NCBI GenBank assembly: GCA_963749535.1
Contig: CAVVNF010000013.1
Coordinates: forward strand, 1 to 40,292
DNA length: 40,292 nucleotides
Reading direction: 5' to 3'
Source: Chersky-299 sp963749535
Lineage (GTDB): Bacteria > Actinomycetota > Thermoleophilia > RBG-16-64-13
A program made the translations under genes and the position numbers. Below, piece after piece: positions 14,903 through 24,500 of the stretch. The notes beneath the pieces are model-generated. The model was not told where the DNA came from and did not search any database. It worked only from the letters and a program-made list of their open reading frames with translations. The number at the start of each line of letters is the position of its first letter. Positions within the stretch are counted from its first letter, which is position 1.

Positions 14903-15826
14903 ATGGAACAGAGGCAAGATTTTTGGAAATGGAGCGAAAAAGTCTGGCAGGCGCCCGACCTCGACTGGAGGAAGGCCGATTCCGTGACCGTCGGTATCGA
15001 CGTCGGTTCGGTCAGCTCTCAGGCCGTCCTGCTCGCCGATGGCAGGCTCCTGGCCTTCTACTCCACCCGCACGGGATCCTGCAGCCCGGACAGCGCCGTG
15101 CGGGCTTTCCGGGGAGCGAGCGAGCCGCTGGGCGTCACCCTCGACGATGTCAGCTACTCCGTGGGCACGGGCTACGGGCGCGTCAATGTCCCCTTCGCCG
15201 ACCGGACCATAACGGAGATCGCCTGTCACGCGCGGGGGGCGAACTTCATGGGCGGCCCGTCGGTGCGCACCATCCTCGACATGGGCGGTCAGGACTGCAA
15301 GGTCATCCGCTGCGACGAGCGGGGCAAAGTGCTCAACTTCATCATGAACGACAAGTGCGCGGCCGGGACCGGGCGGGGCATGGAGGTCATCGCCGACGTG
15401 CTGTCGGTGCCCATCGAGGACATCGGCCGGCGCTCCTTCGAGATCGACGAGGAGCCGCCGCCGGTGAGCAATGTCTGCACCGTGTTCGCCAAGTCGGAGG
15501 CCACATCGCTGCTGCGGGCAGGCTGGAGCGTCGACCGGGTGCTCGCCGCCTATTGCGCCGCCATGGCGCAACGAGTCGCGGGGCTCATCCAGCGCATGGA
15601 AGTGGAGCCTGAGTTCTTCATCACCGGTGGTATCGCCAAGAACTCCGGGGTCACCAGGCGCATCGAGCGGCTCATCGGCGTGGAGGCGATCAAACTGCCC
15701 GCTGGGTCGGTCCTCGATCCGCAGATCGCCGGGGCGCTGGGCGCGGCCCTTTTCGCGCACTCCCTGCATCGCAAGGCAGAGAAGGACAAAGCTACCAGCG
15801 CCGCATCTGGACCGGGCGCCGGCTGA
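14903..15826 (+). CDS. BadF/BadG/BcrA/BcrD family ATPase, BcrA-like
   Basis: The 307-aa ASKHA-fold ATPase matches the BcrA/BadF/BzdQ side of the family. It has VTVGIDVGSVSSQAVLL, the activator motif LDMGGQDCKVIR, and the cluster cysteines C152 (NDKCAAGTGRGME) and C192 (SNVCTVFAKSEATSL), then FFITGGIAKNSGV. About 28 residues (MEQRQDFWKWSEKVW and on) precede the usual start of the fold. TAGGAG lies upstream of the ATG. With the BcrD-like protein it could form the heterodimer that couples ATP hydrolysis to electron transfer. Because these ATPases also occur in dehydratase systems, benzoyl-CoA reduction is not proven. Confidence 0.87.
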   Translation: MEQRQDFWKWSEKVWQAPDLDWRKADSVTVGIDVGSVSSQAVLLADGRLLAFYSTRTGSCSPDSAVRAFRGASEPLGVTLDDVSYSVGTGYGRVNVPFADRTITEIACHARGANFMGGPSVRTILDMGGQDCKVIRCDERGKVLNFIMNDKCAAGTGRGMEVIADVLSVPIEDIGRRSFEIDEEPPPVSNVCTVFAKSEATSLLRAGWSVDRVLAAYCAAMAQRVAGLIQRMEVEPEFFITGGIAKNSGVTRRIERLIGVEAIKLPAGSVLDPQIAGALGAALFAHSLHRKAEKDKATSAASGPGAG

Positions 15827-15968
15827 AGCCATAGGCTGACGCTCGGGCCGCTGCTGCCGCGCCCGGCGATCAAGGCGGACGCGGCAAGGAACGGGGTCTG
15901 AAAGGCCGCAGTCGAGGGGCGTGGTACGATTCGCAGCACCCCACAGCGTACGAGGACGGGACCTTACC

Positions 15969-16262
15969 ATGATCGCCAATTACGGTTACGAGGATGGATC
16001 TGGCTTCTACTACATCACGATCGACACGGACCGCTGCGTGACGTGTGAGTCCCACGAGTGCGCGACCGCGTGTCCGCGAGACGTGTACATTATCGAACTC
16101 GACGACTACGACGACGTGGTGGCGACCGTTGCGCCGGGCGCTCGGAAGCAGTTGCGCGAATTCTGCGCCGCATGCAAGGCCCAGAATGGCGGCGGCACCA
16201 CCGAGCGGATATTGCCGTGCACGTCGGCGTGCCCGGGCGGCGCCATCCGCCACAGCTGGTAG
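15969..16262 (+). CDS. Ferredoxin-like iron-sulfur protein
   Basis: The protein is about 97 aa from ATG 15969. Cysteines in DRCVTCESHECATACP form the first cluster motif. A second group is split, with FCAACKAQNGG and then PCTSACPGGAIRHSW. It resembles the small ferredoxins that accompany benzoyl-CoA reductase and 2-oxoacid oxidoreductase genes, but the second motif is spaced more widely than in a standard 2[4Fe-4S] ferredoxin. It lies between the BcrA-like ATPase and the NuoG-like protein on the same strand and is the natural electron carrier from KorABC to the ATPase pair, which is inferred. A longer form from GTG 15921 is less likely. Confidence 0.78.
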   Translation: MIANYGYEDGSGFYYITIDTDRCVTCESHECATACPRDVYIIELDDYDDVVATVAPGARKQLREFCAACKAQNGGGTTERILPCTSACPGGAIRHSW

Positions 16263-16285
16263 CAGCGGCGACCCGGCTTCGCGGC

Positions 16286-17644
16286 ATGATCGGCGATCTA
16301 TCTGAAAGCGATCCCCTGGAGCATCCCCAGTCCGCGGACCTCGTCGCGTTCATTCTCAACGGGGTGGAGGTCGAGGCGCCAGCGGGGATCAGCCTGCTCG
16401 AAGCCTGCGACGTAGTCGGCGTGTACGTACCAAGACTCTGCTCGTACCCGGGTCTGCCGCCCGCATGCACGGTGTCACCCGGAAGCGAGTGCGGGCTCTG
16501 TCTCGTGCGGGTCACCGACAGCATCGGCGCCCGCTATGAGAGGCCCGGCTCCAACCCCGACAAGCTCGGCTCCGGCTCCGACAGGCACGGCGCCAATTCC
16601 GGCGGGATCGTTGCCGGCTCAGGCCGGATCGTCCACGCATGCGCGACCGCCGTAGCCGCCGGCCTGGATGTGTGCACGGACGACCCAGAACTGCGGACGG
16701 CCCGGGCGGAACGCCTGGCTGTCATCTTGGCCGAGCATCCCACAGCCTGCCTGGCCTGCCCCGACCGCGACGGCTGTACCCGCGACGAATGTTCCTACGG
16801 TAATCCTGCGGAGTCCAGATGCTGTGCGGAGTTCGCCCGCTGCGAGCTCGCTCGACTCGCGGCGTTCGTGGACCCGGCAGGCACTTTGTCGGCCCGCGTA
16901 TCCTCCGTGGACGCGCTTTCGGCCGTCACGCCGTCCGGCGGGGGGTCCTCGCCCGAAACACTGTCGGCCGGCACGGCGCCGTCCGGAACGTTGTCGGCGG
17001 GTGGGCGGGGGGCGGGCCCGGCTGGGCACTGGGCGCGCGGAGCTTCCTTGGAGGGACGGATACGTCGCAAACCGAGGCTCTGCGTGGGCTGCGGAAGGTG
17101 CGTCGTTGCCTGCGGGACCCTGTCCGAGGCGGGACGGGCGCTTGTGCTGGAGGAGTGTGGCGAAGGCCCGGCCGGAGCGCGGAAGGTGGCAGCGCCGCGG
17201 GAAGGGACGCTGCGGCAATCGGGCTGCACTTTTTGCGGGCTATGCGTGATGGTCTGCCCCACTGGCGCTCTCACTGCGCCCGGTGGGAAAGGAGCACGGT
17301 GGCTCGCCGATCGTAGGGAACAGAGCGGCCTGCGGTCCGCCATCTTGCCGCCGCCGAGAATGGAGCCGGTGGAGCCTGCGGCGTTGGCGCGGGTGCCGGC
17401 CAGTCCGGGGGTCTTCCAACTCGTGGATGCCGAGGGGCGCGTCCTCCAGATCAGCGGCGTAGCCGATCTTCGCCTGGGCGTCGCGAGAGCGCTGGCCGAA
17501 CCGAGCGGAAAGAGCGCCAGCAGTTTCGTCGTGGAACTGGATCTCCTCTACACCCAGCGAGAGAGCGAATTGCTGGCCCTCTACGCACAGGAACACGGAG
17601 AGCTGCCGCCGGCTAACGACCTGGATGACGACCTTTTCGACTGA
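16286..17644 (+). CDS. NuoG-like multi-cluster iron-sulfur protein with GIY-YIG-like tail
   Basis: The protein is about 452 aa from ATG 16286. In order it has: a NuoG-type 2Fe-2S domain (ILNGVEVEAPAGISLLEACD, PRLCSYPG, ECGLCLVRV, HACATAV); the NuoG histidine/cysteine cluster motif HPTACLACPDRDGC; a bacterial ferredoxin domain (CVGCGRCVVAC and CTFCGLCVMVCP); and a C-terminal part resembling a GIY-YIG fold (SPGVFQLVDAEGRVLQISG, ADLRLG, YTQRESELLALYAQEHGEL). The 2Fe-2S domain is interrupted by a Gly/Ser/Asp-rich stretch of about 35 residues between CLVRV and HACA. A second Ser/Gly-rich linker lies at about 16880-17035. It may connect a pyridine nucleotide or flavin partner with the ferredoxin pool. 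No NuoF is adjacent. Confidence 0.75.
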   Translation: MIGDLSESDPLEHPQSADLVAFILNGVEVEAPAGISLLEACDVVGVYVPRLCSYPGLPPACTVSPGSECGLCLVRVTDSIGARYERPGSNPDKLGSGSDRHGANSGGIVAGSGRIVHACATAVAAGLDVCTDDPELRTARAERLAVILAEHPTACLACPDRDGCTRDECSYGNPAESRCCAEFARCELARLAAFVDPAGTLSARVSSVDALSAVTPSGGGSSPETLSAGTAPSGTLSAGGRGAGPAGHWARGASLEGRIRRKPRLCVGCGRCVVACGTLSEAGRALVLEECGEGPAGARKVAAPREGTLRQSGCTFCGLCVMVCPTGALTAPGGKGARWLADRREQSGLRSAILPPPRMEPVEPAALARVPASPGVFQLVDAEGRVLQISGVADLRLGVARALAEPSGKSASSFVVELDLLYTQRESELLALYAQEHGELPPANDLDDDLFD

Positions 17645-17714
17645 TTGCCTCGCCTGTAGGTCACTCCTGAAAGACGCGAACCAGGTTTTCGAGAATGGGA
17701 TAGATCCAGCGCCA

Positions 17715-17753
17715 GGCAACCGGCAAGCACGCACTGGGCAACTGGCAAGCACG
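17715..17753 (+). repeat. Tandem 17-nt repeat upstream of gnd
   Basis: GGCAACCGGCAAGCACG (17715-17731) recurs at 17737-17753 with one mismatch (period 22). The rest of the 256-nt gap before the gnd-like gene shows no gene. Confidence 0.5.
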
Positions 17754-17900
17754 TGCTCGGCCCCTGATACCGGCGGGGGCGCCCGCTGTTTCGGGGCGCT
17801 CGCAGAGGGAATGTATCTTGCGGTGGAACGCGGGGAGACGCGAGAAGCCTCACAGACACACAAGCTACCGGGGAGACCCGAGAAACCGGGGGATAGGGAC

Positions 17901-18830
17901 ATGGAAACCGCCGTTGTAGGTCTGGGCCGCATGGGTGCCAACATGGCGCGGCGGATGATGGCCGGCGGCCATCGCGTGGTGGTGAGCAACCGCTCGCCGG
18001 GGCCGATCGCCGAGCTCGCCTCCGAGGGAGGAGTCCCGGCCTCGTCGCGGGCGGAACTTAAAGATCTGCTGACGCCGCCTCGGGCGGTATGGGTGGTGCT
18101 GCCGGCAGGAGAGGTGACTGAGCAGGCGGTGGGAGAGCTGGGCGGGCTCCTCGACGCGGGCGATTTGATCATCGACGGCGGCAACTCGTACTACCGTGAC
18201 TCGGTCCGGCGGGCGGAGCAGTTGCGGACGCGCGACATAGGCTACGTGGACTGCGGTACCAGCGGAGGTATCTGGGGGCTGAAAGGCGGTTACAGCCTGA
18301 TGCTGGGAGGGGACGATCAGTCTCTGGCGAGGATCCGGCCGCTTCTCGAGACTCTCGCTCCGGGGCCGGACCGTGGCTGGGGACACGTGGGGCCCGTGGG
18401 CGCCGGGCACTTCGTGAAGATGGTCCACAACGGCATCGAGTACGGAATGATGCAGGCCTATGCCGAGGGTTTCAGCATCATGCGGGCCAAGGAAGAGTTT
18501 GGGCTCGACCTTCATCAGGTGGCCGAGATATGGCGGGAGGGCAGCGTCGTCCGGTCTTGGCTCTTGGACCTAGCGGCCAACGCGCTGCAGCCCGACCCGA
18601 CACTTGCGAACATCGAGCCACGGGTGGCGGATTCTGGGGAAGGGCGCTGGACTGCTCTCGAGGCTATCGAGCATGGGATCGCTGCGCCCGTGATCCTGTC
18701 CGCGCTCAACGTGCGATTCACGAGCCAGGACGAGGTGGGCTTCAACGACCGGTTGCTGGCCGCGCTACGTGGCCAGTTCGGGGGACATGCCGTGCCCACG
18801 TTCCCCGGCGGGGCCGGAGAGAAGAGCTGA
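17901..18830 (+). CDS. gnd: 6-phosphogluconate dehydrogenase, decarboxylating, short type
   Basis: The 309-aa enzyme oxidises 6-phosphogluconate to ribulose 5-phosphate with loss of CO2. It has the Rossmann motif VGLGRMGANMARRM, IIDGGNSYYRDS, the substrate region CGTSGGIWGLKGGYSLMLGG, and the catalytic FVKMVHNGIEYGMMQAYAEG with Lys and Asn. The length is that of the short, often NAD-preferring GndA/YqeC-like class (about 300 aa) rather than the 470-aa form. ATG 17901 directly opens the nucleotide fold; the open frame upstream is not conserved-looking. The phosphodiesterase gene follows after about 14 nt. Confidence 0.9.
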   Translation: METAVVGLGRMGANMARRMMAGGHRVVVSNRSPGPIAELASEGGVPASSRAELKDLLTPPRAVWVVLPAGEVTEQAVGELGGLLDAGDLIIDGGNSYYRDSVRRAEQLRTRDIGYVDCGTSGGIWGLKGGYSLMLGGDDQSLARIRPLLETLAPGPDRGWGHVGPVGAGHFVKMVHNGIEYGMMQAYAEGFSIMRAKEEFGLDLHQVAEIWREGSVVRSWLLDLAANALQPDPTLANIEPRVADSGEGRWTALEAIEHGIAAPVILSALNVRFTSQDEVGFNDRLLAALRGQFGGHAVPTFPGGAGEKS

Positions 18831-18844
18831 GCGAGATCGAACTG

Positions 18845-19432
18845 TTGGGTGGGGAGAACGACCTCGCCGGTGCCGCCGGGCAGCCGGGCGCCGCGGATCA
18901 CGGCAGCAAGACCCTGTTGGTGGCGGTCATTTCCGACACTCACGGCATCCTGTATCCGGAGATAAAGGCGGCGCTGGCGGGAGTCGATCACATCATCCAT
19001 GCGGGCGACATCGGATCCCTGTCGGTGCTCGAGGAACTTCGGAAGCTGGCTCCGGTCACAGCCGTCCGCGGGAACTGCGATCTGGACGGATGGTCTCAGT
19101 CGCTGCCGGTCGTGGCATCGGTGGACCTCGCCGGCGTGCGGATAGTAGTCGGGCACCGCCGGGACTCGATCCCGGGGGGCGGCGTAGACTCACGGATGGA
19201 CGAAGCTGCGCCCCCGCAGCAGGCGCACGCGGTGGGATCAACTGCGACCGCAGGGTGTTTGCTGGTCATCAGCGGGCACAGCCACCTTGCCAGCTTGGAG
19301 GAACGCGACGGTGTGATCTTCCTAAATCCCGGGTCCGCGGGACCGAGGCGGTTTGGGCGACCCCGTACCATCGCACGGGTGGAACTCCGAGACGGCGAAG
19401 CGGAGGCACAGATCGTCATCGTGCAGGCGTGA
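18845..19432 (+). CDS. YfcE/MJ0936-type metallophosphoesterase
   Basis: This two-metal phosphodiesterase is about 195 aa. All family motifs are present: ISDTHG, HAGDIGS, VRGNCD, VGHRRD and SGHSH, ending FLNPGSAGPRRFGRP. These give the metal ligands Asp, His, Asn and His. The start is uncertain. TTG 18845 is chosen because it is the first usual start codon in frame after the gnd-like stop; TTG 18917 or GTG 18920 sit nearer the conserved core. The stretch around VDSRMDEAAPPQQAHAVGS is less conserved. The substrate is unknown. The gene is likely cotranscribed with the dehydrogenase gene. Confidence 0.82.
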   Translation: MGGENDLAGAAGQPGAADHGSKTLLVAVISDTHGILYPEIKAALAGVDHIIHAGDIGSLSVLEELRKLAPVTAVRGNCDLDGWSQSLPVVASVDLAGVRIVVGHRRDSIPGGGVDSRMDEAAPPQQAHAVGSTATAGCLLVISGHSHLASLEERDGVIFLNPGSAGPRRFGRPRTIARVELRDGEAEAQIVIVQA

Positions 19433-19470
19433 GCGGACCGGCTTGCGTCCGCGCAGACCCGGATGACGAT

Positions 19471-19510
19471 AGTCCCAAAACCCCCGAGGACAGTCGCAAA
19501 ACCCCCGAGG
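19471..19510 (+). repeat. Tandem 19-nt repeat
   Basis: AGTCCCAAAACCCCCGAGG (19471-19489) and AGTCGCAAAACCCCCGAGG (19492-19510) differ at one base. They lie in the gap after the phosphoesterase gene. The remainder of the gap up to 19703 shows only further small repeats of GATGGCATGAAA type (near 19617-19645). Confidence 0.6.
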
Positions 19511-19703
19511 CGGGATCTCTGTATCTGCAGAGCGGAGTGTCCCTCGCACCCCGTTTGCACACGATAATGGGTTGCCGGTGTGTAGGCGAGTATTTCTTCT
19601 GCTAATGGTCGATGACGATGGCATGAAAGGGCGATGGCATGAAATGGTCGATGCCGGACATGTATCTCCCAGACTGCTCAACGTCGACGGTTGGGGAAGA
19701 CGC

Positions 19704-19976
19704 ATGGACAAGCAACTTACAGGCGCGATGGCGTCCCGGGCGCCGCGCGACGACGACGCGGCGTCAGCAAGAGATGCCGTCTGCGTGACGTATCGCATAA
19801 CCAAGCGCCCTGACGGGCGGTGGGAACTCAGGCGTGACGGTGCCCGCCGGGCGACAGGGGTGTATGGAACGCTGGTGACCGCGGCAGCCCGGGCTGTCGA
19901 AATCGCCAGCGTCCGCCAAGGAGTGTGCGAGATCCTCGTCGACCGAGACAGGATCATCCAGTCCGGCGCAAGATGA
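19704..19976 (+). CDS. DUF2188 family small protein
   Basis: The protein is about 90 aa. The core VTYRITKRPDGRWELRRDGA, then ATGVYGTLVTAAARAVEIA and a final ILVDRDRIIQSG, matches DUF2188. These small proteins carry a repeating pattern in which Trp and Arg are conserved and a helix follows. Their function is unknown. ATG 19704 is preferred because GGGGAAGA lies just upstream; earlier in-frame starts (from 19572) add non-conserved sequence. The gene ends 14 nt before a strong hairpin terminator. Confidence 0.65.
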   Translation: MDKQLTGAMASRAPRDDDAASARDAVCVTYRITKRPDGRWELRRDGARRATGVYGTLVTAAARAVEIASVRQGVCEILVDRDRIIQSGAR

Positions 19977-19989
19977 CCCTCAGATCGAA

Positions 19990-20022
19990 GTAGGCCCGGG
20001 CCGATGCGGCGCCCGGGCCTAC
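19990..20022. terminator. Hairpin terminator between convergent genes
   Basis: GTAGGCCCGGG (19990-20000) and CCCGGGCCTAC (20012-20022) form a perfect 11-bp stem around an 11-nt loop. The site sits between the ends of the DUF2188 gene (+) and the GAPDH gene (-), as expected for a bidirectional terminator. No T-run is present. Confidence 0.7.
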
Positions 20023-20041
20023 GGTGCGTCCGAAGCGTTCC

Positions 20042-21278
20042 TTACAGGCTGCGCGCGATGTGCCCGGTGAGTTCTCCCAGCCGGCGCGTGTAGCTGCCCA
20101 TCTCATTGTCGTACCAGCCGAAGATCTTGACGTGGGTGAGCGGCACCCTCATCGTGTTCGGCTGCTGGGGGTCGCCTCGGGCCCTGGCCGGGCACCCTGA
20201 GGTCGACGAAGCCGGTGCGGGTGTGGGTCTCCACCCCTTCGATCACAACGGCTGCGTTTTCGCCCAGCATGTCCGCCGAGACGTTCTGCTCGTCGCTGTA
20301 CTTGAGCAGTCCGCGCGCTTCGCCCTCCGCGGCCTGCTGGTAGATGTCGTTGATGGCCTCGCGGTCCACGTCGATGGTGCCGTCGGGAAGCGCCTCGCTT
20401 TGGAACGTGACGTTGAGGATGATCAGGCTCACGCTGGCCGTCGGGATGCGCACGGAGTCTGCCATGAAGCCGATGCGGGCGATCTCCGGCATGACCTGCT
20501 CGAGCGCCGCCGCCGCGTTGGTGGAGGTGAGGACCACGTTGCCGAGAGCTCCGCGGGTCTTGCGAAGATCGGTCGCGTTGGCACCGGGGACGGCGTCGAG
20601 AACCGGCTGCGAGTTGGTGACCGCATGCACGGTGCTCATGCCGGCGGTGATCATGTTCCGGGTGAGGTCGCGGTCGAGCAAGGGGCGCATCATGTGCGCG
20701 AGCGCGGTGGTGGTGCAGGACGCGGCGGACACCAGCTTGTGCCTGCCGGGCTCGAACTGATGGTGATTGATGCCGTTTATGAACATGGCTGTGTCGTCGG
20801 GCAGCGGTACGCCTTTCACCTTGCTCTTGAACGGGGAGCTTTGTACGACCACCCGGGCTCCGGCGGCAAGGTGGCCGCGGAGCGCCCCGGTGCCTGAGGT
20901 GGCCTCGGCGTGGGGGTCGCGGAACTTGCCCGTGCACTCGACTACTAGGCTCGCTCCGCAGTCGCGCCAGGGAATATCCTTGGGATTGCGGACCTCCCGC
21001 AGCACGACTATCTCTTTGCCGTGGGCACGGATGATCCCGCCGGCTTCGTCCACGACCTTGATGTCCCGAACGCCGTTCTGACCATGGAGGTATCGGTGCA
21101 GGGCGCCATAGGTGCTGTCCTTGGCTATGTACTGGACGATCGCATCGAGTGAGGTGCCGACCGGCCGTCCGACATTGACCACGAGACGGTCGAAGTCATC
21201 GTGTCCCAACTGGTGCCAAAGAGTCAGTTTGCCGATGCGGCCGAGTCCATTGATGCCCAGCGTCCGTTGTGCTCCCAT
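20042..21278 (-). CDS. Divergent glyceraldehyde-3-phosphate dehydrogenase, C-terminal frameshift
   Basis: This is an NAD(P)-binding GAPDH family protein: GINGLGRIGK at the start, VECTGKF, the catalytic Cys in SAASCTTTALAHMMRPL, the catalytic His in STVHAVTNSQ, and the late motif NEMGSYTRRLGEL. The classic sequence is ASCTTNCLAP, so the residues after the nucleophile differ. With about 411 residues it is longer than the usual 330-340; extra sequence lies near residues 35-70 and near FVDLRVPGQG. The frame changes near 20165-20180: one frame stops at 20103, while the conserved end (VPLTHVKIFGWYDNEMGSY) continues to a stop at 20042. The ATG at 21278 is preceded by AGGAGG at 12 nt. It may be a paralogue with a special role. 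Confidence 0.78.
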
Positions 21279-21535
21279 GACCCGCAGTTTCCTCCTGCTT
21301 CGATTTACAGGACGTCAAGCTCTTGCCCAGTTCTTCCTTTGGCGCCGAGACTTCGCGCGTCGCCGGGACGTCGTGGCATTGTCGAGCTCGACTCATGTAC
21401 ATACCACCTGGGGGTGAGAAAGGCCAGCGCACCGAGGGTCCGGATCTGACGAGATCGTGCTCGCCGTCGGGTCCAGGCACGTCGTCGTCGCCGGCGTGCC
21501 TTCGCGCGGCTGCGCGGCCGCCTTGGCGCGAAGCA

Positions 21536-24500
21536 TCATGCAGGCAGATTGGGCTCCGAAAGCGTGGGGATGCGGCCTAGGAAAATATTCCCAGTGCGGC
21601 CGTCTATGGACAGCCAGTCGCCCGTGCGTAGCTCGTTGCCGGCCAGACGCGCGACGCCCTGGTGCTCGATCACTTCCAGGTCCATGCAATCGACCACTGC
21701 GGTCTTGCCCAGGCGCTTGGCCGTGACGGCCGCGTGCGAGGTCGCCCCGCCGCGGGCGGTCAGGATGCCGCTCACCCTGGTGATCATGGCGATGTCTTCG
21801 GGTACCGTGTCCGGCCTGAGCAGCACGATGTTGTCCCCTGGGGACTCGGCCGCCAACTTGTCGATCTGCTCCGCGTTGATGGCCACCCGTCCCGAGTACG
21901 CTCCGCCGGCCACCCCCATGCCCACCGCCACCGGCGGGCCGAAGTTGGGGGACGAAGTGTCGAAGTAAGCCCCATCCTTGGCCCGCTCTTGGACCATCGC
22001 CCGTTTCTGCAAGACATAGAGATCTCTAGCTTCCGGCGACTCGAACGTGAACTCGATCTCCTGCGGGTCGTACTCGCGCTCTCCCACCAGGTCCCGGGCG
22101 ATCGCGAGAAGCGCATAAAAGATCTCCGGATAATCGCGTTCCAAAGAATGCTCTGTTCCGCGGTATGTGAGGCTCCCTAGCCGCTGAGCCTCGGACACCG
22201 GCAATGGGAACACCAGGCCTCCCACGAGGTCCTCGCCCTGGCTGCGCACGGTGAAGTCGCCGAAGAGCCGCACTTGGCGGCTGTAGGGCTCCAGCGGGTT
22301 GCGGGTGAAGATGACCCCCGACCCGGACTCGCGGCTCAGGTTGCCGAACACCATCCGCTGCACCACGACGGCCGTCCCCCACTCCTCCGCCACGCCGATG
22401 TACTGGCGATAAAGCTTGGCGTGGGGCGAATCCCAAGATTGCAGGACCTTGAGGACGCACGCCACCACCTGCCGGAAGGGATCCTCGACGAAAACCACTC
22501 CGCGCTCCCGGGCCCGTTCCTTGTAGGTGAAGGCGATCTCGCGCATATGCTCGGGAGTGAAGTCCAGCTTGCGCTCCACTCCGTACCGGCCCTTGAACTC
22601 GGTCATGATGGCGTCGAAGAAGTCGCGGTCGATGCCCGCGGACATGGCCCACGACTGCAGCAGACGGCGGTACCCATCCCAGGCGGCCCACTCGAACCCC
22701 GGCTTGTGCGACAGCGCCTCGGCCAAATCGTCGTTGAGGCCCACGTTGACGAAGGTCGTCATGAGGCCCGGCATAGAGATGGCCGCGCCGGACCGGATGG
22801 ACAGGAGCAGGCACCGCGCCGGGTCGCCAAGGCGGAGACCGGTGTGTTTCTCCAGCTGGTCGAGTGCCTTGCGGATTCGCTGCATGGTGTCGTCGTAGAA
22901 GGGGCGGAACGACATGGCCGGCATGGCGCTGAACAGCTCGGTGGTGAGGATGAAGCCCTCCGGCACCTGGTGCCCGTAAAGGGCCATCTGCTTCAGGCCC
23001 AGGCCTTTGAAGCCCAGGGTCATCTGGTCGTCGGTACTGGGCCTCGGCTCGTGGATGGGCGAGACCAGCCGCTCCGGGTCGTAGTTCATCATGCGGGTGA
23101 GGGCCTGACTGCTCAATCGTCCGTTCAACGTGGAGATCTGGCGCAGAGCGGCCGCTACATAGCGGTCCAGGGCCTGCATGCCCAGGGCGGATACCAACAC
23201 CTCGCGAAGCACCATCTCGGCGACGGCATCGATGGACATGCAGCGCGCCTCGCACTGGCGGGAGTCGTACGCGAGGACGCTGTGCAGCACCTGGTCGTGG
23301 CTGAGGATCGAGTTGCCGGACAGCTCGGTGACGCTGTTGACGAGGAACTGGAACACGTTCTGATATTGGTGGAACGTGAAGTTATGACTATGGAAGCTGG
23401 CCTCGAGCATGCGCAGGTTGGCTGTGAGCGCCCGTGAGTCCACGCCATCCACCGCGAGCGCACGCTCGAAGCGCTCGATAGCCTTGGCCATGCGCCGCAA
23501 CGAATCGCGGGTGACATACGGCTCGATGCCTTCGGCGACGAGGTCATCCATTAGGCGCCCAACGAGCTGCTCCACCCGGAACGACAGGCCCAGCGCGTCG
23601 AACTTGGGCTCGGTGTAATTGCCGTAGATCGAGGGGATGCCGGCGGCGATGTGCCGCTTCTGGTAGATATTCTCCACAGCGGCAGATTGGGCGGGACTGA
23701 GGACGATCGCCTTGAGCGCCTCCAGCACGGCAAGCGCCGCTTCCAACAGGCGGTCGCGGGTCTTGGGGTTCGGCTCGTCCTGCCAGACTTCCAGCGCCAT
23801 GGTGAATGCACGGCGGATCTTGGCATCGAGCTGCAGATGGTTGCCCACAGCCGGCGCCGACGTTGTCGGCCGACAGCGAGTATTTGTGCGCGAGAAGCTG
23901 GTACGTGCGCACCATCAGGGCGACGCGGCGGCGGTCGGTCTCGTCCACCTCGGACAGCTTCCCGATCAACGCCTCGAGCGACGCAGGGGCGAGGTTCAGG
24001 AGCTTATCCAAGAAGGCTTCATTCTCCTTCGACGCCGGCGTGCCGCTAGCAGCGCCGTCCGGTGCTCTCGGTGCCGCCCGTCGGGTGGCGGCACCGGCAG
24101 CCGGAGTTCCGGCGGCGCCGGTCGTTCCAGTGGTGGCCGTGACTCCGACGGCCGCGCGGGCCGAGGTGTGCCGCCCATGGCCACGGCCGTCCGGTCGCCG
24201 CAGCGCTGGCGGCTGCCGCAGCGCTCGCGGCCGCGGCAGCCGCTTGACTCCGCCGGGCCGCCTGGCGAGGCCCGCCTCCATCGCCGCTCGGCATTAGCAG
24301 CGGCCGCAAGGCGTGCAGGGCCGCGTGTGGCCCTTGGGCCCATTCCGTCTCGCTCTGCACGGCGGCCAGCGTATTGGCGGACAAGTACTGCTCGATGCCC
24401 GATGTGTCCAACGTGAGCCAGTACGAGAGCACCGCCCGGCTGAACGCCACCAGCCGGTTGGACGACTCAGCATGTGACTGCTTGCGCAGGAAATGCATCA

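Noticed and set aside
14743..15612. 289-codon open frame overlapping the BcrA-like gene
   Set aside because: It is out of frame with the ATPase, Arg/Gly-rich and has no family features.
22274..23437. 387-codon plus-strand frame opposite the PPDK-like gene
   Set aside because: The coding signal (ATP-grasp and GGATSHAA) is on the minus strand; this frame is a shadow.
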